Of a stretch of DNA of 62,906 nt, positions 1-8,326 are shown piece by piece. The DNA lies in the NCBI GenBank assembly GCA_025934485.1, contig JAICXX010000015.1, positions 1-62,906 on the forward strand, given 5' to 3'. This DNA is from Chitinophagaceae bacterium. Its GTDB lineage: Bacteria > Bacteroidota > Bacteroidia > Chitinophagales > Chitinophagaceae. The translations under genes and the position numbers were made by a program. Within the stretch, counting starts at the first letter, position 1; every line of letters begins with the position of its first letter. A model generated the notes under the pieces. The model was not told where the DNA came from, did not search any database, and saw only the letters and a list, made by a program, of their open reading frames with translations.

Positions 1-1
1 A

Positions 2-502
2 GTCTGGCGCTTTCACGACGGCATTCATGCGCATATTCCGGACGGCATCAGGATGGGGGTTTTACAGGCACTTGGATGGGACAGTTATTACGATCCATCC
101 AATCCTCCCCTGACCATCCTCCCTTCCCCGACACCCCTCGCCAGCCTGATCGACCTGTGCAAAAAAAAGCTGTCCATCGGCCCGCTAAAATACATCGGTG
201 ACCTCGACCAACCCTGCGCCCGCGTCGTGCTGTCCCCTGGTGCCGCCGGTGGCCGGAAACACATCGGGTGGATCCAGCAATATCAACCGGACGTATTCGT
301 CTGCGGCGAACTCAATGAGTGGGAAACCAGCGAGTATATCCGCGATGCCCGCTACCAGGGCAAAAAGATCAGTCTGGTAGTCCTGGGGCATTCCGTTAGC
401 GAAGAACCCGGCTTGGAATGGCTCGTCCCGGTACTACAAAAGAAGATCCCCGGAATCCCGGTTACGCATCTTCCCTCGGGGGACGCCTTTACCTGGGCGT
501 AA
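2..502 (+). CDS. NIF3-like dinuclear metal centre protein (C-terminal part)
   Basis: The frame is open from the left window edge, so this is the C-terminal 166 residues of a protein that begins outside. The family (NIF3/YbgI/YqfO, GTP cyclohydrolase I type 2-like) forms hexameric toroids with a two-metal site and has no firmly settled substrate. The visible part has an FHDGIH segment near the edge and a late GHSVSEEPGLEWLVPVLQ block; the GHxxSE-type motif near the C-terminus is typical of the family and supplies metal-side histidine and glutamate. The gene is followed after 6 bp by a convergent gene. Assignment rests on the C-terminal half only. Confidence 0.72.
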   Translation, partial: VWRFHDGIHAHIPDGIRMGVLQALGWDSYYDPSNPPLTILPSPTPLASLIDLCKKKLSIGPLKYIGDLDQPCARVVLSPGAAGGRKHIGWIQQYQPDVFVCGELNEWETSEYIRDARYQGKKISLVVLGHSVSEEPGLEWLVPVLQKKIPGIPVTHLPSGDAFTWA

Positions 503-508
503 CAAAGG

Positions 509-1039
509 TTAAAAGATTTGGCTGAAATCTATCCTGGCCTTGGTGCCGGCCAGTAAAAACGTGAAGCTAATATCCCTGCCCCTTACCTTCAGCACATATT
601 TCCCATTCTCCCATTGGTAGATCTCGACTTTTTGGGAATCGGGTGAGAGGATCAAATAATACAAAACGCCCTGGGATTCATAAAGGTTAAACTTGATCTT
701 TCTGTCCCTCGATGCGGTAGAAGGCGAAAGAATCTCCACTACTAGCATCGGCGGAAAATCCAGATATCTTTCACCGATCTCCCCGCAAACGATCAGCATG
801 TCGGGAATCAAAACAGTGTCGTCTGTTATGCGGTAGTCCAGCGGTTGATAGACTGTACAGTTTGGGCACCCCTTAAGCTGGATAGAAAACTCAGTTGTAA
901 GCCTCGTCGCAAGTAAAGCATGCCTGGGAACAGGCGAAGGATGCTCGACGCGGTTTCCCTCGATGAGCTCCCAACTATCTTCCCAATGCACGTAATCGGC
1001 ATAGGTATAACCCGTCTCTATCTTCGTTCCCACACCCAT
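509..1039 (-). CDS. Uma2 family (DUF820) PD-(D/E)XK nuclease-fold protein
   Basis: A 176-residue protein of the Uma2/DUF820 family, which has the restriction-endonuclease fold; cellular roles are mostly unknown. The core motifs are visible in order: LIPDMLIV (the PD motif), VVEILSPST (catalytic Glu strand) and DRKIKFNLYESQGVLYYLIL (the Lys/Tyr helix and following strand). The start is the ATG at 1039, which gives a normal family length. It stands alone, convergent with the NIF3-like gene on one side and separated from the aconitase gene by a terminator. Uma2 genes are often multi-copy and scattered. Whether it is an active nuclease cannot be seen. Confidence 0.85.
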   Translation of the reverse strand: MGVGTKIETGYTYADYVHWEDSWELIEGNRVEHPSPVPRHALLATRLTTEFSIQLKGCPNCTVYQPLDYRITDDTVLIPDMLIVCGEIGERYLDFPPMLVVEILSPSTASRDRKIKFNLYESQGVLYYLILSPDSQKVEIYQWENGKYVLKVRGRDISFTFLLAGTKARIDFSQIF

Positions 1040-1074
1040 CCCACAAAGTTACAATTTCCCCAATGCCACAAAAA

Positions 1075-1108
1075 TAATAATAGGCCGTCATCCGACGGCC
1101 TATTATTA
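1075..1108 (-). terminator. Rho-independent terminator of the aconitase gene
   Basis: Perfect 15-bp arms (1075-1089 and 1094-1108) enclose a 4-nt loop. The stem has a GC-rich top (GGCCGTC) and an AT-rich base, and reading on the minus strand it is followed by a T run (complement of the A run 1071-1074). It begins 18 bp past the aconitase stop codon. The symmetric AT-rich base may let it act on both strands. Confidence 0.85.
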
Positions 1109-1125
1109 TAAGTATACAATTAGCT

Positions 1126-3393
1126 CTATTTCTTCGCAAACTCCGCTCTGATCACATTCAACGCCCCACCCGCCTTGAACCAGCCGATCTGCTGTTCATT
1201 ATACGTGTGGTTCAGCGTGACCTCGTCCTTGGTGCCGTCCTTATGATTCAAGACCATGATCAGCGACTTGCCGGGAGCAAAGCCTGTGAGCCCTGCGATG
1301 TCGATGCTGTCGTCTTCCTGCACCTTCTCATAGTCTTCTTTGTTCGCAAAGGTCAGCGCAAGCATCCCCTGTTTCTTCAGATTGGTCTCGTGGATGCGGG
1401 CAAAGCTCCGGACAACGATCGCCCGTACACCGAGATGCCGGGGTTCCATAGCCGCATGCTCACGCGAAGAACCCTCACCGTAGTTCTCGTCCCCGACGAC
1501 CACACTACCGATCCCTTTCGCTTTATAGGCCCTTGCTGTATTCGGCACGGGACCATATTCACCGGTGAGCTCATTTTTAACGCTATCGGTCTTGTCGTTA
1601 TAAAAATTCACCGCCCCGATCAACATATTGTTGGAAATATTATCGAGATGACCACGGAATTTCAACCAGGGACCGGCCATCGAGATATGGTCGGTGGTAC
1701 ATTTACCCTTAGCCTTGATCAGGAGCTTCAGCCCCTTCAGATCGGTGCCTTCCCAGGCAGCGAAGGGCGCCAGCAGCTGCAGCCGCTGTGAATCGGATTT
1801 TACCACGACCTGTACTTTACTTCCATCCTTTGCAGGTGCCTGATATCCCGGATCATCGACGGAGAACCCTTTCGGCGGCAATTCCACACCCGTAGGTTCA
1901 TCCAGCATGACATCTTCTCCCTTCTCATTTTTCAACGTATCCTTCAGCGGATTAAAAGTCAGGTCACCCGCGATCGCAAACGCAGTAACGATCTCGGGAC
2001 TCGCGACGAACGCATGCGTGGAGGCCAGGCCGTCATTGCGCTTCGCAAAATTCCGGTTGAAAGAGGTGATAATGGAGTTCTTGCGATTAGGATCATCTAT
2101 ATGACGCGCCCACTGACCGATACAGGGACCGCAGGCATTGGCCAGCACCACGCCGCCGATCTTATCGAAGGTCTTCAGGAACCCGTCCTTCTCGATGGTG
2201 AACCGAACCTGTTCGGAACCGGGGGTGATGGTAAACTCCGCCTTGGTCTTGAGCTTTTTATCGATGGCCTGTTGCGCCAGCGAGGCGGAACGGCTGATGT
2301 CTTCATAAGAAGAGTTGGTGCAGCTGCCGATGAGCGCTACTTCGAGCCGCTCGGGCCAGTTGTTGGCCTTGACCGCTTCTGCGAATTTGCTGATGGGCCA
2401 TGCCAGGTCGGGAGTGAACGGACCGTTTACGTGTGGTTCCAGCTCGGTCAGGTTGAGCTCGATCACCTGGTCGTAATATTTTTTAGGATCAGCGTAAACT
2501 TCCTGGTCGGGACGCAGATAATCGCGGATACCGTCTGCCAGTGCCGCTACTTCGGCCCGGCCCGTAGCTTTCAAATAATCCGCCATCTTCCCGTCATAAG
2601 CAAATATCGAGCAGGTCGCACCAATCTCAGCACCCATATTACAAATGGTACCTTTGCCGGTTGCGCTAAGGTTATCGGCCCCTTCGCCGAAATATTCGAC
2701 GATCGCTCCGGTACCACCCTTCACGGTGAGAATACCCGCGACCTTGAGAATGATATCCTTGGCCGAGGTCCAGCCGCTCATCTTACCGGTGAGCTTTACA
2801 CCGATCAACTTGGGCATCTTGAGCTCCCAGGGCAGCCCAGCCATAACATCCACGGCGTCAGCGCCTCCAACCCCGATCGCTACCATCCCGAGACCCCCGG
2901 CGTTGGGTGTGTGCGAGTCGGTACCGATCATCATCCCACCGGGGAAAGCATAGTTTTCCAACACTACCTGGTGAATGATCCCCGCGCCGGGTTTCCAGAA
3001 ACCGATACCATACTTATTGGAGATAGAAGCAAGAAAATCATAGACTTCTTTGTTGACATCGAGAGCAGTCGCCAGGTCGGCGTCAGCGCCGGTCTTGGCC
3101 TGGATCAGGTGATCGCAATGAACCGTGGAGGGCACTGCAACCGTATCGCGGCCACAGGTCATAAATTGTAACAAAGCCATCTGGGCCGTAGCATCCTGCA
3201 TGGCTACACGGTCCGGTGCAAAATCAACATAGTCCTTACCACGCTCATAAGCCCGCTTTGGTTTCTCGAAAAGGTGAGCGTAAAGAATTTTTTCGGCTAA
3301 AGTCAGTGGTTTTCCTACTAAGCTACGAGCGGCGTCCACCTTGGCAGGCATACCGGCGTATAGCTTCTTGATTAGATCCAGATCAAAGACCAT
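1126..3393 (-). CDS. acn: Aconitate hydratase (mitochondrial/AcnA-like type)
   Basis: A 755-residue aconitase that interconverts citrate and isocitrate in the TCA cycle. The [4Fe-4S] ligands are visible as Cys358 ([11 protein letters not shown]) and Cys421/Cys424 ([10 protein letters not shown]). The N-terminal half has the long alpha/beta domains ([25 protein letters not shown]) and the C-terminal swivel domain contains the conserved [17 protein letters not shown] block. Length and sequence style match the mitochondrial-type aconitases common in Bacteroidota. It is monocistronic, with a strong terminator downstream and a TAATTTTG -7 box 59 nt upstream of the start. Confidence 0.97.
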   Translation of the reverse strand: MVFDLDLIKKLYAGMPAKVDAARSLVGKPLTLAEKILYAHLFEKPKRAYERGKDYVDFAPDRVAMQDATAQMALLQFMTCGRDTVAVPSTVHCDHLIQAKTGADADLATALDVNKEVYDFLASISNKYGIGFWKPGAGIIHQVVLENYAFPGGMMIGTDSHTPNAGGLGMVAIGVGGADAVDVMAGLPWELKMPKLIGVKLTGKMSGWTSAKDIILKVAGILTVKGGTGAIVEYFGEGADNLSATGKGTICNMGAEIGATCSIFAYDGKMADYLKATGRAEVAALADGIRDYLRPDQEVYADPKKYYDQVIELNLTELEPHVNGPFTPDLAWPISKFAEAVKANNWPERLEVALIGSCTNSSYEDISRSASLAQQAIDKKLKTKAEFTITPGSEQVRFTIEKDGFLKTFDKIGGVVLANACGPCIGQWARHIDDPNRKNSIITSFNRNFAKRNDGLASTHAFVASPEIVTAFAIAGDLTFNPLKDTLKNEKGEDVMLDEPTGVELPPKGFSVDDPGYQAPAKDGSKVQVVVKSDSQRLQLLAPFAAWEGTDLKGLKLLIKAKGKCTTDHISMAGPWLKFRGHLDNISNNMLIGAVNFYNDKTDSVKNELTGEYGPVPNTARAYKAKGIGSVVVGDENYGEGSSREHAAMEPRHLGVRAIVVRSFARIHETNLKKQGMLALTFANKEDYEKVQEDDSIDIAGLTGFAPGKSLIMVLNHKDGTKDEVTLNHTYNEQQIGWFKAGGALNVIRAEFAKK

Positions 3394-3452
3394 GATAAAA
3401 TTGTTTTATATGTTCAGACGACGCGCTTTCAGCGCCTTGCGTAATACGCCCG

Positions 3453-3460
3453 CAAAATTA
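3453..3460 (-). promoter_or_regulatory. Bacteroidota -7 promoter element upstream of acn
   Basis: Minus-strand TAATTTTG matches TAnnTTTG exactly. The predicted leader of roughly 55 nt contains two small hairpins (gcgct-ttc-agcgc and gcgt-aat-acgc on the plus strand, about 3424-3450), unusual structure for this genome's short leaders. No clear -33 TTG was found at the normal spacing. Confidence 0.5.
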
Positions 3461-3518
3461 CCAAAAAATGCGTTTCGGGTGTTATAATATATACAATACG
3501 TTTACTAATTTTGATGCT

Positions 3519-3740
3519 ATGAAACAGTTTAAACACTTCATCGAGTGGCAGGTTTTTGGAGTGTGTACGGCGATAGGTGAGAGAATGGGTATAGCCACTT
3601 CCCGTATCCGAACCTGGTTCATTTACATCTCCTTCCTTACGATGGGTTCGCCGCTCATCCTCTATTTCGTCCTCGCCTTTTGGATGAATATCAAGCGCTA
3701 CATCCTGTCCGCCCGTCGAAACCCGCTAAGGTACCTGTAA
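3519..3740 (+). CDS. Small PspC-domain membrane protein
   Basis: A 73-residue protein beginning MKQFKHFIEWQVFGVCTAIG. The GVCTAIGERMGIATSRIRTWFIY pattern followed by a hydrophobic segment (ISFLTMGSPLILYFVLAFWM) is that of the PspC domain, a small membrane-associated domain named for phage-shock protein C. In many Bacteroidota such stand-alone PspC-like proteins have no known target. I chose the ATG at 3519; an in-frame start 51 nt earlier would add a tail unlike the family and lies in the AT-rich upstream region. Confidence 0.75.
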   Translation: MKQFKHFIEWQVFGVCTAIGERMGIATSRIRTWFIYISFLTMGSPLILYFVLAFWMNIKRYILSARRNPLRYL

Positions 3741-3820
3741 TTGTGTAGGAATACCCACTCGCGGTTGTAGTCCGGGCTAGTATTTTTCGTATCTTACTGG
3801 GGTACAGGAAAGCCTTTAGA

Positions 3821-4813
3821 TTGTTTCAGTTCGATTTCGCCTATACCGACTATGAGCAATTGATAAACGATCTGGCCGAGCGGCTCAACGTGCCGGTGAT
3901 CAACAATAAGCTTATCTTTCCGGAGCGGGTCGCCACCGGGAGCCTCACTTTCGTGAAATTACCCAATGGCATCCATGTCAATATCATCAACGCCCGATTT
4001 ACGGATGACTGGCTCATCTGGCGAAGAAAGACCAAAGAGGCCTTCTATACCCTCCGCTTCCACGAACTCATCATTCCCGACACACTGGAGATCCGCATCG
4101 GCGACGAACGGCTCAAAGAAAGCAATACCACCCGCATGATCGCCTATCTAACGAACAGTCTGCAGGACTGGGCCTATCTTGCTTCCAAAGGTACCGTCTA
4201 CAAAGGCATCGACGTGCTGTTCAACGCAAGCTGGCTAGCCGATTACCTGGGCCTCCGCCCATCCGACGACGTCCTGTCCACCTATCTCTCGCTGCAAGTC
4301 GAGAACGTCCACCGCGAACCGCTCGACAGCGAATACCGCCGGCTGATCCGGGAGATCGTCGATGTAGAGCAATCCAACCCCATGCGGCTCGCAGTGATCC
4401 AAAACAGGATCATGTTGCTCATCGAACGGTTTTTTCTTCGGCTCTACGAACGCCGGAAGAACGCTTACTTCGACATCCCGCTGTCCAGGACGGATATCGA
4501 CCGCGTCATGCACGTGGAAGCCGTCCTGACAAAAGACATCTTCGAACCCGCGCCCACCATAAGCCAGTTGGCCCGCATGGTGTCCATCAGCGAATCCAAG
4601 CTAAAAAAGGATTTTAAGGTACTCTACGGCGTACCCGTTTACGAATATTTCCAAAAGGTTCGCATGCAGGCGGCACGCGACAAGCTCCTGGCAGGCGGCC
4701 ACTCGGTCAAAGAAGTGGCCATGGAATTGGGCTATTCCAACCTCAGCAACTTCACCATCGCCTTCAAAAAAGAATTTGGACTTTTACCCAGTAAATTGCT
4801 CACTACTTATTAG
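3821..4813 (+). CDS. AraC family transcriptional regulator
   Basis: A 330-residue regulator. The last ~100 residues form the double helix-turn-helix AraC domain: PTISQLARMVSISESKLKKDFK for the first HTH and SVKEVAMELGYSNLSNFTIAFKKEFGLLPSK for the second, with the hallmark GYSNLSNFTIAFKKEFG. The N-terminal ~220 residues do not match a recognised cupin sensor and probably bind an effector or mediate dimerisation. The only suitable start is TTG at 3821. The flanking genes (PspC-like, kdsA) do not suggest a target, and no operon partner is seen. Confidence 0.85.
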   Translation: MFQFDFAYTDYEQLINDLAERLNVPVINNKLIFPERVATGSLTFVKLPNGIHVNIINARFTDDWLIWRRKTKEAFYTLRFHELIIPDTLEIRIGDERLKESNTTRMIAYLTNSLQDWAYLASKGTVYKGIDVLFNASWLADYLGLRPSDDVLSTYLSLQVENVHREPLDSEYRRLIREIVDVEQSNPMRLAVIQNRIMLLIERFFLRLYERRKNAYFDIPLSRTDIDRVMHVEAVLTKDIFEPAPTISQLARMVSISESKLKKDFKVLYGVPVYEYFQKVRMQAARDKLLAGGHSVKEVAMELGYSNLSNFTIAFKKEFGLLPSKLLTTY

Positions 4814-4902
4814 CAGCACCTGGCGAATGCAAAAGCTTTGCTAAAAAATTTTTACAGCCAAGTTAATCTCCTTTGTGGGTAGGCCAAACCCCTCATACAT
4901 AC

Positions 4903-4910
4903 TACCTTTG
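4903..4910 (+). promoter_or_regulatory. Orphan -7 element in a convergent interval
   Basis: TACCTTTG matches TAnnTTTG exactly and points rightwards into the 3' end of kdsA, 83 bp away. The flanking ACTACCTTTG is identical to the orphan promoter-like site at 49131-49140. A GC-rich hairpin (4949-4967) follows, so a short RNA is possible, but no T tract is present. Confidence 0.35.
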
Positions 4911-4948
4911 CTTAACCCGTTTTTAATTTCCTTCCGGGAAAACCACCA

Positions 4949-4967
4949 GGCCGGCTGGAAGCCGGCC
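4949..4967. repeat. GC hairpin resembling the dispersed repeat's main stem
   Basis: Perfect 8-bp stem (ggccggct/agccggcc) with a gga loop, located between the AraC gene and the kdsA stop. It has the same 8-bp stem and 3-nt loop geometry as the dispersed repeat family (loop gga is also found at 51385), but lacks a clear mini-hairpin and tail, so it may be a decayed or partial copy. Confidence 0.4.
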
Positions 4968-4985
4968 CCGACATGATCCTTCGCC

Positions 4986-5810
4986 TTATAGTTCAGAAAT
5001 CACACGACGTAGCTTGACTAGTTGTTCCAGTAATCCCTGTAGAAGATCCAAACGTAGCATATTGGCCCCATCGCTTTTAGCGACAGCCGGATTGGGGTGT
5101 GTCTCTATGAAAAGCCCATTGGCGCCGGTGGCAATAGCAGCCTTCGCGATCGTGGAGATCAGCTGCGGGTTGCCGCCGGTGACTCCACTGGTTTGATTCG
5201 GCTGCTGCAACGAATGTGTGCAATCCATCACCACCGGAGTACCATGCTCCTGCATCCAGGGAATATTGCGATAGTCGACCACGAGATCCTGGTATCCAAA
5301 AGTCGTTCCCCGCTCCGTCAACACCACTTTGTCGTTTCCCGCCTTGCGAATTTTCTCTACAGCGAACTTCATCGCCGGCCCGCTGAGGAACTGTCCCTTT
5401 TTTACATTCACGACCTTTCCCGTCTCCGCCGCGGCAAGCAGCAAGTCGGTCTGCCGGCAAAGAAAAGCCGGGATCTGCAGCACGTCCACATACTTCGCCG
5501 CCGGCGCGGCCTCATCATGCGCATGGATATCCGAAGTAGTCGGCAACTTGTACTTCTCACCCACCTTCTTGATCAGCGATAAGCCATTATCGTCGCCGAT
5601 TCCCGTAAAGCTGCCGGCGCTGGTACGATTCGCCTTCCGGTAAGAGGCCTTGAAAATATACGGTATCCCCAGGTTTTTGCAGATGCCCGAAACCTTATCG
5701 GCCACCTCCATCACCAACTCCTCGCTTTCCACCACACAGGGACCCGCAATAAGAAAGAAATTCTTTTTATCGTACGATTGCTCTTTGAATAAGTCGTGTA
5801 AGAATTGCAT
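4986..5810 (-). CDS. kdsA: 3-deoxy-8-phosphooctulonate (KDO8P) synthase
   Basis: A 274-residue aldolase that condenses phosphoenolpyruvate with arabinose 5-phosphate to make KDO 8-phosphate, the precursor of the LPS inner core. The sequence shows IAGPCVVESEEL, FKASYRKANRTS, DVLQIPAFLCRQTDLL and FIETHPNP. Cys25 in AGPC, with the His of CTHSLQQP, the Glu of FIETHPNP and the Asp of KSDGANML, matches the ligand set of metal-dependent KDO8P synthases; the metal-independent class has Asn at that Cys position. The start codon lies only 4 nt after a -7 box in a large inverted repeat. Confidence 0.97.
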   Translation of the reverse strand: MQFLHDLFKEQSYDKKNFFLIAGPCVVESEELVMEVADKVSGICKNLGIPYIFKASYRKANRTSAGSFTGIGDDNGLSLIKKVGEKYKLPTTSDIHAHDEAAPAAKYVDVLQIPAFLCRQTDLLLAAAETGKVVNVKKGQFLSGPAMKFAVEKIRKAGNDKVVLTERGTTFGYQDLVVDYRNIPWMQEHGTPVVMDCTHSLQQPNQTSGVTGGNPQLISTIAKAAIATGANGLFIETHPNPAVAKSDGANMLRLDLLQGLLEQLVKLRRVISEL

Positions 5811-5814
5811 GGGG

Positions 5815-5822
5815 CAAACCTA
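5815..5822 (-). promoter_or_regulatory. -7 element of kdsA
   Basis: Minus-strand TAGGTTTG fits TAnnTTTG and ends 4 nt before the kdsA ATG. Transcription starting about 5 nt after this box would begin at or next to the start codon, giving a leaderless message. Confidence 0.5.
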
Positions 5823-5938
5823 GCACAAAAATCCAACATTAGCATCTACCGCAAAAAACTGTAGGTTTACCTCAGGACCAAAATGTCTATTCAAAGGATT
5901 CGGTGAACCTAGCCAAATCTAAAGTTGGATTTTTGTGC

Positions 5939-5946
5939 TAGGTTTG
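5939..5946 (+). promoter_or_regulatory. -7 element of the threonine dehydrogenase gene
   Basis: TAGGTTTG, identical to the kdsA box because it lies in the matching arm of the inverted repeat. Here the distance to the ATG is 19 nt, allowing a short conventional leader. Confidence 0.55.
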
Positions 5947-5965
5947 CACCCCAAAACCCACCTAC

Positions 5966-6907
5966 ATGGCTAAAGAAAAAGTACTCGTTATCGGCGCCAG
6001 CGGGCAGATCGGTGTGGAACTCACACTCGCCCTTCGACGCATTTACGGGAATAGCAATGTTGTAGCCTCCGACCTTCGGGAAGAGAACGATCTCCTCAAA
6101 GGCACGGGCCCCTATGTCTCCATCGACGTGATGAACAAGGAAATGCTGCACGTACAGGTCATCAGGCAGAATATCACCCAGGTCTATCTGCTGGCCGCTA
6201 TCCTCTCCGCTACCGGTGAAAAGAACCCCAACCTCGCCTGGCATCTCAACATGCAGGGCCTTCTCAACGTCCTCGACATCGCCCGGGAAGAAAAACTGCA
6301 CAAGGTCTACTGGCCCAGCAGCATCGCCGTATTCGGACCGACCTCCCCCAAGACCGCCTGTCCCCAGCGAACGATCATCGAACCCAGCACCGTCTATGGC
6401 ATCAGCAAATATGCCGGTGAATTCTGGTGCAACTATTTCTTCGAACGCTATGGCGTCGACATCCGCAGCATCCGCTATCCCGGTCTCATCAGCTACAAAT
6501 CCGCGCCTGGCGGCGGCACCACCGACTATGCAGTGGAGATCTTTCATGAAGCGCTGGAAGAGCATAGCTACACCTGCTTCCTGCGCGAGGATACCTATCT
6601 GCCGATGATGTACATGCCGGACGCCATCCGCGCCACCATCGAACTCATGGAAGCGCCGGCCGACAAGCTCACTGTCCGCACCTCTTACAATGTCTCGGCC
6701 CTCAGCTTCTCGCCCAAAGAGATCGCCGCCGAGATCAAAAAACAGGTGCCCGACTTCGCCATCCAGTATGCTCCCGACTACCGGCAGCATATCGCCGACA
6801 GCTGGCCGCAAAGTATCGACGACTCCGTCGCCCGCACGGACTGGAACTGGAAACCCGAATACGACCTTTCCCGGATGACCAGTGATATGCTCGCGAATTT
6901 GAAATAA
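5966..6907 (+). CDS. L-threonine 3-dehydrogenase, short-chain (epimerase-like) type
   Basis: A 313-residue NAD-dependent member of the extended short-chain dehydrogenase superfamily. The N-terminus has the Rossmann motif (VLVIGASGQIG), the catalytic YGISK tetrad segment is present (STVYGISKYAGE), and the segments GGTTDYAVEIFHEAL and LPMMYMPDAIRATIELMEA are characteristic of the GalE-like threonine dehydrogenases of Flavobacteria. The enzyme oxidises threonine to 2-amino-3-ketobutyrate, normally cleaved by glycine C-acetyltransferase; a possible partner of that superfamily lies at 49375 but is not linked. UDP-sugar epimerase activity is the main alternative. Confidence 0.85.
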   Translation: MAKEKVLVIGASGQIGVELTLALRRIYGNSNVVASDLREENDLLKGTGPYVSIDVMNKEMLHVQVIRQNITQVYLLAAILSATGEKNPNLAWHLNMQGLLNVLDIAREEKLHKVYWPSSIAVFGPTSPKTACPQRTIIEPSTVYGISKYAGEFWCNYFFERYGVDIRSIRYPGLISYKSAPGGGTTDYAVEIFHEALEEHSYTCFLREDTYLPMMYMPDAIRATIELMEAPADKLTVRTSYNVSALSFSPKEIAAEIKKQVPDFAIQYAPDYRQHIADSWPQSIDDSVARTDWNWKPEYDLSRMTSDMLANLK

Positions 6908-7028
6908 TTGCGTTCAACGCCTACCAATCCCAACGGCCACCAGGCCGTTCCTGCCAACCCTACTATTTTACTAGACTTATTAATCCCGGATTTTCGTTAA
7001 TTTGCGCGTTCAAATTAACTCTGATCCC

Positions 7029-8312
7029 ATGTCCCGACTTTTGACCTCGCTCTTCCTGCTGTCATTTTGCGTTTCAGTCACCCTGGCGTCTCCCGCCCCG
7101 GCACCGGCCACCGGCGTGAGCGCACCCTCCCCCAATTTCCGCAACGGAGAATACAGGGCGTTGCTGGAAAGAAAAGATGGCAACGACATCGTCTTCAACT
7201 TCGAGGTTAAAGACAGCATGGGCAGGCAGATCATCTATATCCGTAACGCCGGCGAACGGCTATTGGTCGATGATATCACCCGCCAGGGTGATTCGATCTG
7301 GATCAAAATGCCTTTCTACGAGTCCCAGCTCCGCGCACGTGTGACGCCTGAAGGTAATTTGGAAGGCGTGTGGCTCAGACACCTGGTCTCCGATTGGCAA
7401 GTGGTCCCCTTCAAAGCTTATTACGGCGAAAACTATCGTTTTGCAAGCACCAATACGGCGGAAAAAGTCAATCTCTCCGGCCGCTGGGCAGCCATGTTCC
7501 GGACCCTCGACGGCAAAGACTCGACCTTTCGCGTCGGCGAATTCCGCCAGCAGGGGGCCCATGTCACCGGCACCTTCCTCGATGCGGGCGGCGACCTCCG
7601 TTATCTCGAAGGCGTCGTGACCGGCGACACGCTGAAGCTTTCCTGTTTTGATGGCACACACGCATATTTTTTTACCGCCCTTGTCACGGACAATGGCCAT
7701 ACCCTCACCGACGGTCAGCATTATAGCGGCCTCGCAGGGCACGAGACCTGGACCGCCACCAAGGATGCCAACGCACACCTGGAGGACCAGTTCGCCATCA
7801 CGAAATGGAACAAGGACATGCCCTTCGGCTTTACCTTCAAAGACCTCGACGGCAAGGACGTCTCCTTGTCCGACCCGCGTTTCAAGGGAAAGGTCGTGCT
7901 GGTGCAGATCATGGGCTCCTGGTGCCCTAACTGTATGGATGAGACCCGTTTCCTCAGCGCATTCTACGACGAATACCACAAAAAGGGTGTCGAGGTCATT
8001 GGATTGGCGTATGAACGCAGCACCGATTTCGCCCGCTCCCAGGCCAGCTTGCGTAACGTAAAACAACGATTTCAGGTAAAATATCCCATGCTCATTACCG
8101 GTGTAGCCGTCGGCGATCCGGATCGCACCTCCAAGACCCTGCCGCAGCTGGAACGTATCGCCGACTTTCCCACTACCATCTTCGTCGGCAAAACGGGAAA
8201 GATCGAGAAGATCCACACCGGCTTCAGCGGCCCTGGTACCGGTTCCCACTACGACGACCAAAAAGCGGAGTTCTATACCATCGTGGGCGACCTCCTTGCC
8301 GTTAAAAACTGA
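7029..8312 (+). CDS. Secreted TlpA-like thiol-disulfide oxidoreductase
   Basis: A 427-residue protein with a signal peptide (MSRLLTSLFLLSFCVSVTLA). The first ~250 residues form a beta-rich domain without a firm family match. The C-terminal ~160 residues are a TlpA/AhpC-type thioredoxin domain with the active site WCPNC (Cys299 and Cys302) after KVVLVQIMGS and a cis-Pro region DFPTTIFV. It should act in the periplasm as a disulfide reductant or resacetase. I chose the ATG at 7029: the earlier TTG at 7002 lies in a -7-like sequence and would put charged residues before the signal peptide. Confidence 0.85.
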   Translation: MSRLLTSLFLLSFCVSVTLASPAPAPATGVSAPSPNFRNGEYRALLERKDGNDIVFNFEVKDSMGRQIIYIRNAGERLLVDDITRQGDSIWIKMPFYESQLRARVTPEGNLEGVWLRHLVSDWQVVPFKAYYGENYRFASTNTAEKVNLSGRWAAMFRTLDGKDSTFRVGEFRQQGAHVTGTFLDAGGDLRYLEGVVTGDTLKLSCFDGTHAYFFTALVTDNGHTLTDGQHYSGLAGHETWTATKDANAHLEDQFAITKWNKDMPFGFTFKDLDGKDVSLSDPRFKGKVVLVQIMGSWCPNCMDETRFLSAFYDEYHKKGVEVIGLAYERSTDFARSQASLRNVKQRFQVKYPMLITGVAVGDPDRTSKTLPQLERIADFPTTIFVGKTGKIEKIHTGFSGPGTGSHYDDQKAEFYTIVGDLLAVKN

Positions 8313-8326
8313 TCGCAATTCCCGCA

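Larger units (their letters stand above)
5814..5947. repeat. Large inverted repeat spanning the kdsA / threonine dehydrogenase divergent promoters
   Basis: Arms 5814-5837 and 5924-5947 are perfectly complementary over 24 bp. After one mismatch they match for four more (5839-5842 with 5919-5922). The 76-bp centre is not self-complementary. Each arm carries the outward-facing -7 sequence TAGGTTTG, so both genes are driven by mirror-image copies of the same core promoter. An operator for a dimeric regulator or a promoter duplication would both explain it. Confidence 0.9.

Noticed and set aside
2014..3171. A 385-codon open frame antisense to the aconitase gene
   Set aside because: It lies wholly inside a clear aconitase gene, has no family resemblance and arises from the codon bias of the real strand.
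6932..6949. Hairpin aacggcc/ggccgtt after the threonine dehydrogenase gene as a terminator
   Set aside because: No T tract follows; at best a partial member of the dispersed repeat family.
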